Shown here in pieces: positions 51,964 to 61,180 of a DNA stretch of 64,000 bases. The stretch comes from Spirochaeta isovalerica (GTDB taxonomy: Bacteria; Spirochaetota; Spirochaetia; DSM-2461), in contig NZ_JACHGJ010000009.1 of the NCBI RefSeq assembly GCF_014207565.1, positions 1 to 64,000 of the forward strand. The letters run 5' to 3'. The first letter of the stretch is position 1. Each line of letters opens with the position of its first letter. The notes beneath the pieces were generated by a model, which was not told the DNA's origin, ran no database searches, and saw nothing but the letters and a program-made list of their open reading frames with translations. The position numbers and the translations under genes were made by a program.

Positions 51964-54205
51964 GGCTTTCAAAATACTCTTTGACTTCACTGACAAGCCC
52001 CTTTTCCAGCAATGCCTCAGCTTTGGCCGCGGCCTCAACTGTATCGATCTTCTCAATTCTTTTCTGCACTTCCGGGATTTTCGCCGGATTCATGCTGAAT
52101 TTTCTGAATCCTAGACCTATGAGAATCTCAATCAGCTTCTCATCTCCCGCAATATTGCCGCAGATGGATACATCGCATTTCTTCAGAGCCGCACCGTCGG
52201 CAATTTTTTTCAGGGCTCTTAAAATGGCCGGGTGCTGTGCCGTATACAACCATGCGACATGATCGTTGGAGCGGTCAACGCCGATCATATATTGAACCAG
52301 GTCATTTGTCCCCACAGAGACAAAATCAGCCATTTCGCAGATTTCCTCTATAACCATCACCGCCGACGGAAGTTCGATCATAACGCCTATTTCCGGCTTC
52401 TTATTATATTTCAAACCATCCCTCTTTAGATCCTTAAGGCACTTGTCGACCACTTTTCTCGCTGCGATAAGATCATCGACCGATGAAATGAGGGGAAACA
52501 TAATCCGCAGGTTGCTTCCCGCTCCAGCCCGCAGCATCGCTTTGAGCTGGGTCTGGAATATCTTTTCATTTTTCAGAAGAAAGCGGATGGCCCTCAAACC
52601 GAGAAAGGGGTTCTCCTCTTCAATATCCTTCATATAGGAGAGAATCTTGTCTCCTCCGATATCGAGTGTCCTGAGGGTCATTTCCTCTCCGGGAGCTCTT
52701 TCGATAAGCTTTTTATAGATCTGGAACTGTTCCTCCTCTGAAGGGAAGTTGTCCCTGATGATAAAGGGGAATTCGCTTCGGTACAGACCGATTCCCTCGG
52801 CTTTGAAGAGAGTGGCGTTTTTTAAATCGCTCAGCAGATTGATATTGGCCAGCAATCTGATTCTCTTCTTATCGGCCGTGTAAGTCTGTTCGCCGATTGA
52901 AGAAATTTCCTCCTCGGATATCCGATCACTCTGATTATGCCTTTTGTATTTCCTGACCGTTCCGGCGTCGGGATTGACGAAAATGTGGCCTTCGTTGGCG
53001 TCAATTATCAGATGGGAGTTTTCCTGAATATCAAAAATCTGCTTGTTGTCCGTAAAGACGATCGGAACGCCGAGAGATTTCGCCAGTATGGTGATATGGG
53101 CAGTCGCTCCACCGCCGAAGAGTACCAGGCCTTCGGCGTTCTGGGCGGTTATCTTAATCAGTTCCGATGGCAGAAGCTCGCGTGCCACGATGATCTGTCC
53201 GCTGTAATCTCCCTCTTCATGCTCTTCAACCCGCAGGTTTCGCAAAAGCCTGTGACCCAGGTCTTTTATGTCCTGAACCTTCTCCTGAAGGCGGGGGTTG
53301 TTGCTCCCCTTGAATATGGTTATATATTTGTTGACTATCGCGATTATGGAATCAACCGGAGAATCCCCTCCGTTGATCATATTGGCCATTTCACCGGAAA
53401 AGCTCGAATCGCTGAGCATGAGCAGATGGGTGCTGAATATCATGGACGCCACATCGGAGTGCTCGACCTCCATCTGCTCCTGCAGATCTTCAACCTGCCG
53501 GACAGTCGAATTCAGAGAGGCTTCAAAATCTTCAATCGATTCTCCGTAGTCGATATCTCCTGCTTCGAGGAAAACCGTTTCCGGACTGTCGCCCAGGATA
53601 AGAGCCTTACCGGTGGCGATTCCCGACCCCGAGGCGATGCCCCGGATATGAAGAGGACCTGTGATCCTCTTATTTTCGATCTTCCGGCTCTCTCTCAGGC
53701 TTATAAGCAGCTTGGCATTTTCCAGAGTGGTCGCCAGCTGCGATGCGATGGCCTTAACGGCCATCTGGTCGTTGATATTGAAGAAATCTTCAATTTTGTG
53801 TTCCAGAACAAGTACGCCTATCTTCGAAAGACCGCTGAGGATGGGCGCGGCCAGAAAAGAGTGGTAAACTTCTTCCCCGAAGCCCAGGACTTTTTTATAA
53901 TTGGGGTTTTTCAAACCCTCGCTCTCTATGATGATGTTCTCATCCATGAGAGCCTGTCCGGTCAGCCCCTCTCCCGGTTTCAACCGGAGTTTTCCGATAA
54001 AATCCCGGTTCAGCCCTTCCGTCGCTTCGAGCACAAGCTCTCCGCTGATATCATCGAGAAGAAATATGGAACAGCTGTCGCAGTTCATATGCGCAGCGAT
54101 GGTGCTGGTAACCTTGGACAGGAATCCCTGCACATTGGTTTTTTCTTTAAAGAGGCTGGACAGTTCGCTTATGCTGCATATCAGTTCGACATTATCTTTT
54201 TTCAT
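51953..54205 (-). CDS. ptsP: PEP-protein phosphotransferase with GAF domain (PtsP / EI-Ntr)
   Basis: A 750-residue protein. A GAF domain (about 1-165) precedes an enzyme I: the HPr-binding helical domain, the phosphohistidine at His370 (GGGATAHITILAKS), and the PEP-binding barrel with GIGLYRSEFPF, VSVGTNDLVQYM and the active-site Cys in ICGNIAGD. It takes phosphate from PEP and passes it to an HPr-like protein, usually for regulation rather than sugar uptake. No HPr or EIIA gene is visible nearby. The 23-base gap to proC and the overlap with MoxR put it in a minus-strand run. Confidence 0.92.
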   Translation of the reverse strand: MKKDNVELICSISELSSLFKEKTNVQGFLSKVTSTIAAHMNCDSCSIFLLDDISGELVLEATEGLNRDFIGKLRLKPGEGLTGQALMDENIIIESEGLKNPNYKKVLGFGEEVYHSFLAAPILSGLSKIGVLVLEHKIEDFFNINDQMAVKAIASQLATTLENAKLLISLRESRKIENKRITGPLHIRGIASGSGIATGKALILGDSPETVFLEAGDIDYGESIEDFEASLNSTVRQVEDLQEQMEVEHSDVASMIFSTHLLMLSDSSFSGEMANMINGGDSPVDSIIAIVNKYITIFKGSNNPRLQEKVQDIKDLGHRLLRNLRVEEHEEGDYSGQIIVARELLPSELIKITAQNAEGLVLFGGGATAHITILAKSLGVPIVFTDNKQIFDIQENSHLIIDANEGHIFVNPDAGTVRKYKRHNQSDRISEEEISSIGEQTYTADKKRIRLLANINLLSDLKNATLFKAEGIGLYRSEFPFIIRDNFPSEEEQFQIYKKLIERAPGEEMTLRTLDIGGDKILSYMKDIEEENPFLGLRAIRFLLKNEKIFQTQLKAMLRAGAGSNLRIMFPLISSVDDLIAARKVVDKCLKDLKRDGLKYNKKPEIGVMIELPSAVMVIEEICEMADFVSVGTNDLVQYMIGVDRSNDHVAWLYTAQHPAILRALKKIADGAALKKCDVSICGNIAGDEKLIEILIGLGFRKFSMNPAKIPEVQKRIEKIDTVEAAAKAEALLEKGLVSEVKEYFESHGI

Positions 54206-54228
54206 TCGCGATTAATTTTAGTGCAATA

Positions 54229-55041
54229 TCAGCCCTTTGTCATTTCTTTTGACTTGAGGGCGCAGTTATTCATGGCTTCTATTACCGTAGAGCGGAAAGC
54301 TCCTTTCTCCAGAGTGCGCACGGCTTCTATGGTTGTGCCTCCGGGCGAGCAGACCGCGTCTTTCAATTCTCCGGGATGGGTTCCCGTTTCCCGAACCATT
54401 TTTGCCGCTCCCAGAACGGCCTGGGAAGCCATGCGGTATGCCTGAGCCCGGGGCAGCCCCTGGAGGACGGCCGCATCGGCCATGGCTTCGATAAACAGGA
54501 AGACATAGGCTGGCGAACTGCCGCTGACGGCGATGACGCTGTGGAAATATTCCTCTCCAATCTTTTCCACTATGCCGAAGCTTTCCAGTACGGGGATGAT
54601 TTCTCTTTCCTCGCTTTCCGAAACATGGCTGTTGCAGCAATAGGCTGTCACGCCTTCGCCGACAAGGGCAGGTGTATTGGGCATGGTCCGGACGATTTTC
54701 ACGTCCTTCCCGAACATGGTCTCAGCCTGTGAGATCGTAACGCCAGCGGCGATTGTAACTATTATTTTGCTTTCGTCGACAAGAGGGGCAATTTCCTCTA
54801 TAACGGCCTTATAGATATGGGGCTTTACGGCGAGGATAATGATATCCGCCCCTTTGACAGTGCTGCTGTTGTCCGTCGAACAGCTGATACCCGGCCACCG
54901 GGTTTCAGCTCCAGAGAGAGAGTCCCCGTTTCTGTCGCTTACCAGAATGGCTTCGGCTTTAACCGTACCGCGGGATATCAATCCCCCGATCATGGCACTT
55001 CCCATATTGCCCGTGCCGATGAATCCGATTTTCTTATTCAT
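54229..55041 (-). CDS. proC: Pyrroline-5-carboxylate reductase
   Basis: A 270-residue enzyme catalysing the last step of proline synthesis with NAD(P)H. The nucleotide-binding site GFIGTGNMGSAM is at the start. Middle motifs VKPHIYKAVIEEI and VRTMPNTPALVGEG, and the carboxyl signature with AVCSPGGTTIEAVRTLE, are all present. The ATG at 55041 follows GAGG by seven bases. The length is normal for the family (about 270). Confidence 0.95.
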   Translation of the reverse strand: MNKKIGFIGTGNMGSAMIGGLISRGTVKAEAILVSDRNGDSLSGAETRWPGISCSTDNSSTVKGADIIILAVKPHIYKAVIEEIAPLVDESKIIVTIAAGVTISQAETMFGKDVKIVRTMPNTPALVGEGVTAYCCNSHVSESEEREIIPVLESFGIVEKIGEEYFHSVIAVSGSSPAYVFLFIEAMADAAVLQGLPRAQAYRMASQAVLGAAKMVRETGTHPGELKDAVCSPGGTTIEAVRTLEKGAFRSTVIEAMNNCALKSKEMTKG

Positions 55042-55053
55042 ATGCAATCCTCA

Positions 55054-55293
55054 CTACTCAACGGAAACTCCCTCGATATTATCTATAAATACAGGAATTC
55101 CGAATATTTCATCTTCTGTAATATAATCGTTGAATTCACCCTGGATCTCTCCCAGTCCCGCATGATATTCCCGGATCTTTCTATATAAAACCATGGGCAT
55201 GACAACCCTTCTGGCTTTTTTTCCTTTCTCCTGGAGCTTCAGTTTATCTCTGTAAATGTTAACAATAAGCTCTTCCGGCCGGATATCAGTCAT
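55054..55293 (-). CDS. Small hypothetical protein (79 residues)
   Basis: A soluble protein with an amphipathic, basic middle (LKLQEKGKKARRVVMP) and an acidic end (IFGIPVFIDNIEGV). Not recognised. The ATG at 55293 overlaps the TPR gene by eight bases and follows AGAGACGA, so the two are coupled. It lies 12 bases before proC. Confidence 0.6.
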   Translation of the reverse strand: MTDIRPEELIVNIYRDKLKLQEKGKKARRVVMPMVLYRKIREYHAGLGEIQGEFNDYITEDEIFGIPVFIDNIEGVSVE

Positions 55294-55807
55294 TTCGTCT
55301 CTTCTCGTATTGTTCTCTTGCTTCATAGCTTTTGCGCCGATCTCCCAGTTCTTCCCAGGTGTCTGCCAGATTGTACCATGCATCGGCATTCTCCCCGTCA
55401 TATTTGACCGAAGCCTGAAAGCAATTGCAGGCGTCCTTCATGTTACCACCCGTAAAGTTGAGAACTCCGAGGTTGTTCCAGGCGGCGGAGCTGTTCTGAT
55501 TCAGCTTAAGAGCCTGTTTAAGGCAACGCTCAGCGCTTTCTCTCTCACCCTGTTTGTAATATACAAGACCGAGTTCGTTCCAGTATTCATCGTTTTCACT
55601 TTTTAACTTAATGGCCCTGTTGAGAGAGAGGACCGCCTCTTCAAGACGATTTACATGTTCATAGACCAGCGCGATATTAAAATGGAAAAGCGGATTGGAA
55701 TCATCCAGCGAGATAGCTTCGGAAAAGGACTCAAGAGCTTTATCATACAAACCGGCCCGGGTGTAATCGATCCCTTTGTTATTGAGATAGGCTTCAACGT
55801 CGTCCAG
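55286..55807 (-). CDS. TPR-repeat protein, probable CTG start
   Basis: A 173-residue protein consisting of about four tetratricopeptide repeats (for example YDKALESFSEAISLDDSNPL and ERCLKQALKLNQNSSAAWNN), a scaffold for protein contacts. There is no signal peptide. The frame has no ATG or GTG near its beginning. A CTG at 55807 lies exactly six bases after a GGGAGG Shine-Dalgarno, while the only other option, a TTG at 55843, lies inside a terminator hairpin. The CTG start is therefore likely. Confidence 0.7.
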   Translation of the reverse strand: MDDVEAYLNNKGIDYTRAGLYDKALESFSEAISLDDSNPLFHFNIALVYEHVNRLEEAVLSLNRAIKLKSENDEYWNELGLVYYKQGERESAERCLKQALKLNQNSSAAWNNLGVLNFTGGNMKDACNCFQASVKYDGENADAWYNLADTWEELGDRRKSYEAREQYEKRRND

Positions 55808-55820
55808 TGTCGACCTCCCG

Positions 55821-55853
55821 ATAAAAAAGCCGGTTTTACCCAAAAAACCGGCT
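55821..55853 (-). terminator. Terminator of the moa operon, next to a ribosome site
   Basis: On the minus strand AGCCGGTTTT and AAAACCGGCT form a ten-pair stem with a six-base loop, followed by TTTTTT. The Shine-Dalgarno of the TPR gene begins two bases later, so this may act as an attenuator for that gene. Confidence 0.8.
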
Positions 55854-55946
55854 ACTATAAAAACGAGGAAAGTAAATGAAAAGCTTCCTTATTATATATT
55901 ATAGAGAAAAAAACGGAAAAGCACAGGGCGTTTATACAAATATTTG

Positions 55947-56435
55947 TTATTTATGATCCAAATTTATACTTTTAAGCATATGGAGAGCATGTTCCAGCAC
56001 AGGTTCGAGAATATCCATCCCTTCGGCTGCGGCTTTGGGACTTCCGGCCAGATTGATGATGAGAGTTTCTTTGCAGATACCTGAAACACCTCTGGAGAGA
56101 ACGGCTCGTTTTGTGAATTTCATTCCCTCGAAGCGGATCAGTTCCGCCAGACCGGGCATGGGCCGTTCGATGACATCCATCGAGGCTTCGGGCGTTATAT
56201 CCCGCGGCGCCGCTCCTGTTCCGCCGGTCGTAAGGATCAGGTCAGCCGAACCGGACAGACAGATTTCTTTTAACCTGGAGGATATCATAGTCCTGTCATC
56301 GGGAAGAATTTGCACCTCAGCCGTTTCGAATCCCATTTCTTCGAGCTTCAATTTGAGAATGGGACCGCTTTTATCCTCCCTCTCTCCGGCATATCCTTTA
56401 TCGCTGATTGTCAGAATAGTTGCTTTATAGGGCAT
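55947..56435 (-). CDS. moaB: Molybdopterin biosynthesis protein MoaB/MogA
   Basis: A 162-residue protein that adenylylates molybdopterin before metal insertion (MogA-type), or its MoaB relative. Family motifs are TISDKGYAGEREDKSGP, ILTTGGTGAAPRDITPEA and LSRGVSGI, with the end IINLAGSPKAA. The second ATG (56435) is preferred because GGAGG lies seven bases before it. It overlaps moaC by 11 bases and ends the moa operon. Confidence 0.92.
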   Translation of the reverse strand: MPYKATILTISDKGYAGEREDKSGPILKLKLEEMGFETAEVQILPDDRTMISSRLKEICLSGSADLILTTGGTGAAPRDITPEASMDVIERPMPGLAELIRFEGMKFTKRAVLSRGVSGICKETLIINLAGSPKAAAEGMDILEPVLEHALHMLKSINLDHK

Positions 56436-56922
56436 TTTCATTCCTCCATGAACCGCTTTTGCCCCCTTCTTTGGAAATAACGCGGATAGCGCCGATTTCC
56501 ATGGTGTGCTCGACAGCCTTGCACATATCGAAAATAGTCAGCGCCGCTGTGGAAACAGCCTGCAGGGCTTCCATTTCAACACCGGTTTTACCGGTCAGCG
56601 CCGCCTCTCCATAGATTTCAATTTTCGACTCCTCGTCATTGATATGAAAATCGACTTTTACAGATGTAAGCAGCAGAGGGTGGCACATGGGAATAAGGGC
56701 ATGAGTCTGCTTGGCAGCCATGATTCCGGCGACCCTGGCGACGGCGAGAACATCGCCTTTTTTCATAGCGTTATTTTTCACAAGCTCCAGAGTTTCCCTT
56801 TTCATCCTGATCTCTCCCGATGCCCGGGCCACTCTTCTCGTATCATCTTTATGACCCACATCGACCATTTTTGCCTTACCGGCCTCATCGGTATGGGTCA
56901 GCTCATTCTTCTCATCCGCCAA
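56425..56922 (-). CDS. moaC: Cyclic pyranopterin monophosphate synthase MoaC
   Basis: A 165-residue enzyme, acting with MoaA in the first stage of molybdenum cofactor synthesis. It has the family start LTHTDEAGKAKMVDVG, the active-site region MCHPLLLTSVKVDF and the block GKTGVEMEALQAVSTAALTI. The TTG at 56922 gives a normal length (E. coli 161) and overlaps the end of moaA by 11 bases, with GGGGG ten bases upstream; no ATG or GTG is in frame there. Confidence 0.93.
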   Translation of the reverse strand: MADEKNELTHTDEAGKAKMVDVGHKDDTRRVARASGEIRMKRETLELVKNNAMKKGDVLAVARVAGIMAAKQTHALIPMCHPLLLTSVKVDFHINDEESKIEIYGEAALTGKTGVEMEALQAVSTAALTIFDMCKAVEHTMEIGAIRVISKEGGKSGSWRNENAL

Positions 56923-57898
56923 TTTTCGACATCCCCCTGGTGCTTTCAAAAATATCGCTGTCCAGAAAGTGCCCTTTGGGCTTTCTATCGACAGCATATG
57001 TCAATATGCTTTCCAGATCGCGTTCTGAAAGACCTGATCTGAGAGCTGATTTCAAATCGATTTCCTCGTTGGAGAGGAGGCAGGGTTTCAGTTTTCCATC
57101 AGCTGTCAATCTCAATCTGTTGCAGCGGCCGCAAAAATGATTGCTGACAGGGGTTATGAAACCTATGACCGGACCATCTTCGCCAAAACGGGAATGTTCA
57201 GAGGGCCCGAACCCGGCGAACAATGCCGATTCATCTCCATCTGGTTTGACAGGAGATCCGTATTCTCCGGTAATGATCCCCTTAATCTCTTCCGCGGAAA
57301 CAAAATCCTCTCTGCTATAGCTGCCGAAAGGCATTTGCTCGATAAAGCGGAGAATGACTTTTTTCTCCTGTGCAAAACGGACTAAATTCAGAATTTCATC
57401 GTCATTTGTCCCTCTCATTATCACCGAATTTAGTTTAACGGGATTCAGACCTGCTTTTACGGCGGCATCGATACCGGAGATGACTTTATCAAGGCCGTCT
57501 CGTCTGGTAATATTGAGAAATTTCTCTCTATTGACCGTATCGAGGCTGATATTCACTCTATCAAGCCCCCGTTCCTTCAATTCCTCAGCCATTTCCCCGA
57601 GAAGAAACCCGTTGGTAGTCATTGAAATACTGTTTATGCCGTCGATCGATTTAAGATCCCGGATTAATCCGGCAACACCTTTGCGGACAAGAGGCTCTCC
57701 CCCTGTCAGTCTGACTTTGGATATTCCTCTCTTAACAGCAACAGAGACAATGGCGAGAATTTCCTCAAAGGTAAGAATATCCCGGTGGGACAGCATATCG
57801 ACTCCCTCTTCGGGCATACAGTACCGGCATCTGAAATTACATCTGTCAGTCAGAGAGATTCTGAGATAGTCAATAGAGCGTCCGTAAACGTCTTTCAT
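56912..57898 (-). CDS. moaA: GTP 3',8-cyclase MoaA
   Basis: A 328-residue radical SAM enzyme that rearranges GTP in molybdenum cofactor synthesis. The first cluster motif is Cys20-x3-Cys24-x2-Cys27 (CNFRCRYCMPE); the second, GTP-binding cluster uses CGRCNRLRLTADGKLKPC near 255-272. The chain ends in Gly-Gly, required for activity. It is first of moaA-moaC-moaB and overlaps the symporter gene by one base. No moaE, moaD or mobA is visible in the window. Confidence 0.95.
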   Translation of the reverse strand: MKDVYGRSIDYLRISLTDRCNFRCRYCMPEEGVDMLSHRDILTFEEILAIVSVAVKRGISKVRLTGGEPLVRKGVAGLIRDLKSIDGINSISMTTNGFLLGEMAEELKERGLDRVNISLDTVNREKFLNITRRDGLDKVISGIDAAVKAGLNPVKLNSVIMRGTNDDEILNLVRFAQEKKVILRFIEQMPFGSYSREDFVSAEEIKGIITGEYGSPVKPDGDESALFAGFGPSEHSRFGEDGPVIGFITPVSNHFCGRCNRLRLTADGKLKPCLLSNEEIDLKSALRSGLSERDLESILTYAVDRKPKGHFLDSDIFESTRGMSKIGG

Positions 57899-59250
57899 CA
57901 GTTATCCCTAACTATCTCTTCAGGAAAGAGGTAATAGAAAACAAAAGAGAGTACAAAAAAGCAGGAAGAGACTAGAGCTGTTCTATAGATACCCACAGGG
58001 TCGGGTCCTTCGGGGATTGAAGTTAACATATCCACAAAGGAAAGACCGCTTCCGGAAACAAGTATAAGAGGCAGAAGCGCAATGGATACGAGAAAAGCGA
58101 GTTTGAGAACAAAGCCCTGTATACCGAAGAACAGACCTTCGATCTGAACCTTGCTCTTCAAAGTGGCCACTGCGCTGATCTCGCTGAGCATCGCCGGAGG
58201 AAATATAAAAGCCGCACCGGCCACCGGGATTCCGCAAAAGCCGTAAATGATATATCCGGTCCAGAGAGGCAGCCCCCTGCCGACAAAAAAGAGAGCTCCG
58301 GAAGCTATAGCCAGTCCGGCCAGAGAATAGAGCATGGGCTTCCGGTATCCCGATCTCCGGGATATGCGGTTTATGGGATAGAAAAAGGCCGCCGCCACTC
58401 CGAAAAGCAATGCCGATACCGTTGTAATGGCTCCGGGAGGGAGAAGCATGATGTCTATTACAAAATAATTGATAGAGGCCCGAAGGTTATTGAACCCGAT
58501 GAAAAACAGCAGGAATCCACCCAGATAAATAAGAAAGGAGCGGTTACCGAATATCTCTTTCAGCGATGATTTCAAATCCGAATGGGATGTTTTGCCGCCG
58601 GAATAGCTTTTTTCATTGATGGAAAAGGAAGTAACCAGTATGCCGACGGCAGCCAGAGCGGAAAGGGCGATAACCATGAGGCGCAGCCCCTGTTCATCAT
58701 CTCCTTTTCCGAGAAGAGAGATCAGGATTCCCGGGAGTATCATGGCCACGGCGGTGTAGACAAGCCTGAAGACAGACTGCCAGGTGGACAGATTCAGTCT
58801 ATCTTTCTGGGAATGGGACAGTTCGGGAATCAGGGCATTATAGGGAGCTCCGACAATGGTGTAGAATATAAAAAAGACGCTTCCCGTAAGTGCCAGATAG
58901 AGAAAAGACGGAATGCCTCCGCTTTTTACGGGATAGAAAAAAGCGATTGTCGCCAGAGAGAGGGGAATGGCACCGATAAACATAAAAGGGATCCGCCGCC
59001 CCCATTTCGTATCGAGCCTGTCGGACCAGAACCCCACAAGGGGATCGGCAACCATATCGACAAACCTCGAAAGCATTAAAGCCAGGGCTATAAAGAGCGG
59101 AGAGAGGAAAGGGGAAAAACTGAACCTTTCGGGAGGCAGATAATAGGTCATGACCCATTGGGCGAAAATCTGATCCACAATGGCATAGCTGACCCCGATT
59201 CCGTAAAGAATCTGGATGGAGAGGGTGATCTTTTTTCTTTCTGTATTCAA
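57898..59250 (-). CDS. GPH-family sugar:cation symporter
   Basis: A 450-residue membrane protein with 12 helices, related to MelB/XynP. The cation-site region SRFVDMVADPLVGFWSD at about 62-78 and the basic loop TKWGRRIPFMFIG are diagnostic; NALIPELSHSQKDR matches the central conserved loop. It would import a glycoside, pentoside or hexuronide with Na+ or H+. The TTG start at 59250 has a good AGGAG Shine-Dalgarno seven bases upstream. That Shine-Dalgarno is partly inside a 12-bp perfect hairpin. The gene directly precedes moaA, an unexpected partner. Confidence 0.87.
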   Translation of the reverse strand: MNTERKKITLSIQILYGIGVSYAIVDQIFAQWVMTYYLPPERFSFSPFLSPLFIALALMLSRFVDMVADPLVGFWSDRLDTKWGRRIPFMFIGAIPLSLATIAFFYPVKSGGIPSFLYLALTGSVFFIFYTIVGAPYNALIPELSHSQKDRLNLSTWQSVFRLVYTAVAMILPGILISLLGKGDDEQGLRLMVIALSALAAVGILVTSFSINEKSYSGGKTSHSDLKSSLKEIFGNRSFLIYLGGFLLFFIGFNNLRASINYFVIDIMLLPPGAITTVSALLFGVAAAFFYPINRISRRSGYRKPMLYSLAGLAIASGALFFVGRGLPLWTGYIIYGFCGIPVAGAAFIFPPAMLSEISAVATLKSKVQIEGLFFGIQGFVLKLAFLVSIALLPLILVSGSGLSFVDMLTSIPEGPDPVGIYRTALVSSCFFVLSFVFYYLFPEEIVRDN

Positions 59251-59259
59251 CGTAAAACT

Positions 59260-59289
59260 CCTGATTTATCCCCTAAAGGATAAATCAGG
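59260..59289 (-). promoter_or_regulatory. Hairpin covering the symporter ribosome site
   Basis: A perfect 12-bp inverted repeat, CCTGATTTATCC and GGATAAATCAGG, with a six-base loop. On the minus-strand mRNA its 3' arm ends in AGG, the first bases of the AGGAG ribosome site. It may end the TRAP operon, although only AGTTTT follows, or regulate translation, or be a protein operator. Confidence 0.55.
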
Positions 59290-59305
59290 GTGAAAAAAAG
59301 TCAAT

Positions 59306-61180
59306 CTAATTAATTATGGACAGCAATCCTGTTGAGAACCAGGGTACATATGTGATTAACAGAACCATAAGAACCAGAAGCAGAAAGAATGGGATAATGG
59401 TTTTGTATACTTTCGTTAAAGGCATCTCGAACCGGTACGAAGCGAGGAACAGGTTCAATCCCACCGGCGGCGTCAGGTATCCGAGCTCCAGATTAGCCAG
59501 GAATATAATTCCCAGATGAACGGGATGTATTCCGTAAAGCTCTCCCAGGGGCAGTATCAGTGGCCCGACGACGATAATGGCGGAAAAGATATCCATCAGA
59601 CAACCGGTTAACAGAAGAAGTATGTTCAGCAGAATAAGAAAGACATATTTTGAGCTGATATGAGCTTCCATCAGGGCAGAGAGTCTCATGGGGATTTCCG
59701 CATCGACAATAAAGTAGGAAAGACCTTTTGCCATAGCCAGAATAACCAGAACACCGCCGATGATAGGCATCACTTTGAGTATGACTGCTCCCATCTCCTT
59801 GAATTTCATATCTCTTTTGATAAAAACTACCAGAACAACTGAATAGAGAACCGCTATGGCTCCCGTTTCCTCGATAGTGGTAATTCCGCCGAAATATCCC
59901 AGAAGGATAATGACCGGAAGGAGAATCTCCCCCGACGCTTCCTTAAGAGAGGACAAAGCATCTTTCAAATTGAAAGGTATGGATTTTACCCCATTGGTCA
60001 TCGCCTGCCTCACGCCCATGAGGGACAAAGCCAGAACCATGATCGCACCGGGTATCAAACCGCCGACAAACATGTCTTTGATACTGATTTGCGCCATGAC
60101 GCCGTAGAGGATAATGGGCAGACTGGGAGGAAAAAGCAGGCCGATGCTTCCCGAAGAAGTGAGAAGTCCGGTTGTGAACTTTTTGCTGTAGCCGCCGCTG
60201 TCCGTCAGGACGTAGGCGAGCAATCCCCCAAGAGCCAGAATGGTCACACCCGAGGCGCCGGTAAAAGTTGTGAAAAAAGCACAGACCAGTACGGCGACAA
60301 CAGCCATCCCACCGGGAAGCCAGCCGAACCAGGCTTTGAAAAGGCCGACGAGCCTCTTCCCGGAATTGCTTTCCGAGAGAATGAAACCGGCGAAAGTAAA
60401 GAGAGGAATGGCCGGTATGGATTTGCCTGTCAGAAGGTCGTAGGCCTCCAGAGGCAGTACCTCGAGAGACCCCCAGTTCCCCGCAAAGAGGATATAGGCG
60501 ATACCGCCCAGAAGGATGAAAATCGGCGTTCCGATCAGCCCTCCGGCGATAAGAATCAGGACAAGGGGAAAATCAAGATATGGCATGACGGCATAAAATG
60601 AATCGGATAAATCATACCAGAAAAAGGGAATGTCGGGATTAATATAGCTTAGCACATTCACGATGGGAGGAAGCGCCAGAAGCACGCCGGGAATCAGCCC
60701 CAGCGATGCGATCAGCCGGACTTTCAGGCTTTCGTCCTTCCAGAAAATAAATCGAACAGCCATTACGGCATAACCTATGGGCACAATTATCGTAGCCAGC
60801 CTTATGGGAAAAGGCCCGACCATTTGCACGGGATCAAAGGCGAAGAGGACCATGGAAAGAGAACTGATGGCAAATGCCGTGGCGATCATGGTTCCCAGAA
60901 AGGAATTGGCCGCGTCGATTACAGATTTCCATGGCTCTTTTAAATTACCGTGAATAATGGTCAGAGAGAGGTGCTCTCTCGACCGGGATGTCAGCATCCC
61001 CGCGAGAAATGTCACCCACAGCACGGCATGGGGTATAAGAGCTCCCGAATCGGGAAAACCCGTTTTAAAGAAAAGCCGGATGAAAACTTCCATAGATGGT
61101 ATGAGGACCAGAGCAAAAAGAGCTATGGAAGCTATTGTGTTTTCTCCGAGATGATAGAAATTTACAAATTTATTCTTCAC
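59306..61180 (-). CDS. TRAP transporter fused permease (DctQ-DctM)
   Basis: A 624-residue fusion. The first ~185 residues are the four-helix DctQ small subunit; residues from about 205 to the end are the large DctM subunit with about 12 helices and family segments such as GIPLFTFAGFILSESNSGKRL, TFTGASGVTILALGG and GYLTPPVGLNLFLASYRF. It carries an organic acid or other ligand with Na+. The GTG start has GGGAG upstream and overlaps the binding-protein gene (GTGA). The fused form matches Tp0958 of T. pallidum. Confidence 0.92.
   Translation of the reverse strand: MKNKFVNFYHLGENTIASIALFALVLIPSMEVFIRLFFKTGFPDSGALIPHAVLWVTFLAGMLTSRSREHLSLTIIHGNLKEPWKSVIDAANSFLGTMIATAFAISSLSMVLFAFDPVQMVGPFPIRLATIIVPIGYAVMAVRFIFWKDESLKVRLIASLGLIPGVLLALPPIVNVLSYINPDIPFFWYDLSDSFYAVMPYLDFPLVLILIAGGLIGTPIFILLGGIAYILFAGNWGSLEVLPLEAYDLLTGKSIPAIPLFTFAGFILSESNSGKRLVGLFKAWFGWLPGGMAVVAVLVCAFFTTFTGASGVTILALGGLLAYVLTDSGGYSKKFTTGLLTSSGSIGLLFPPSLPIILYGVMAQISIKDMFVGGLIPGAIMVLALSLMGVRQAMTNGVKSIPFNLKDALSSLKEASGEILLPVIILLGYFGGITTIEETGAIAVLYSVVLVVFIKRDMKFKEMGAVILKVMPIIGGVLVILAMAKGLSYFIVDAEIPMRLSALMEAHISSKYVFLILLNILLLLTGCLMDIFSAIIVVGPLILPLGELYGIHPVHLGIIFLANLELGYLTPPVGLNLFLASYRFEMPLTKVYKTIIPFFLLLVLMVLLITYVPWFSTGLLSIIN

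Noticed and set aside
52937-54445. A 502-codon open frame on + opposite ptsP and proC
   Set aside because: It spans two conserved minus-strand genes and has no recognisable domain.
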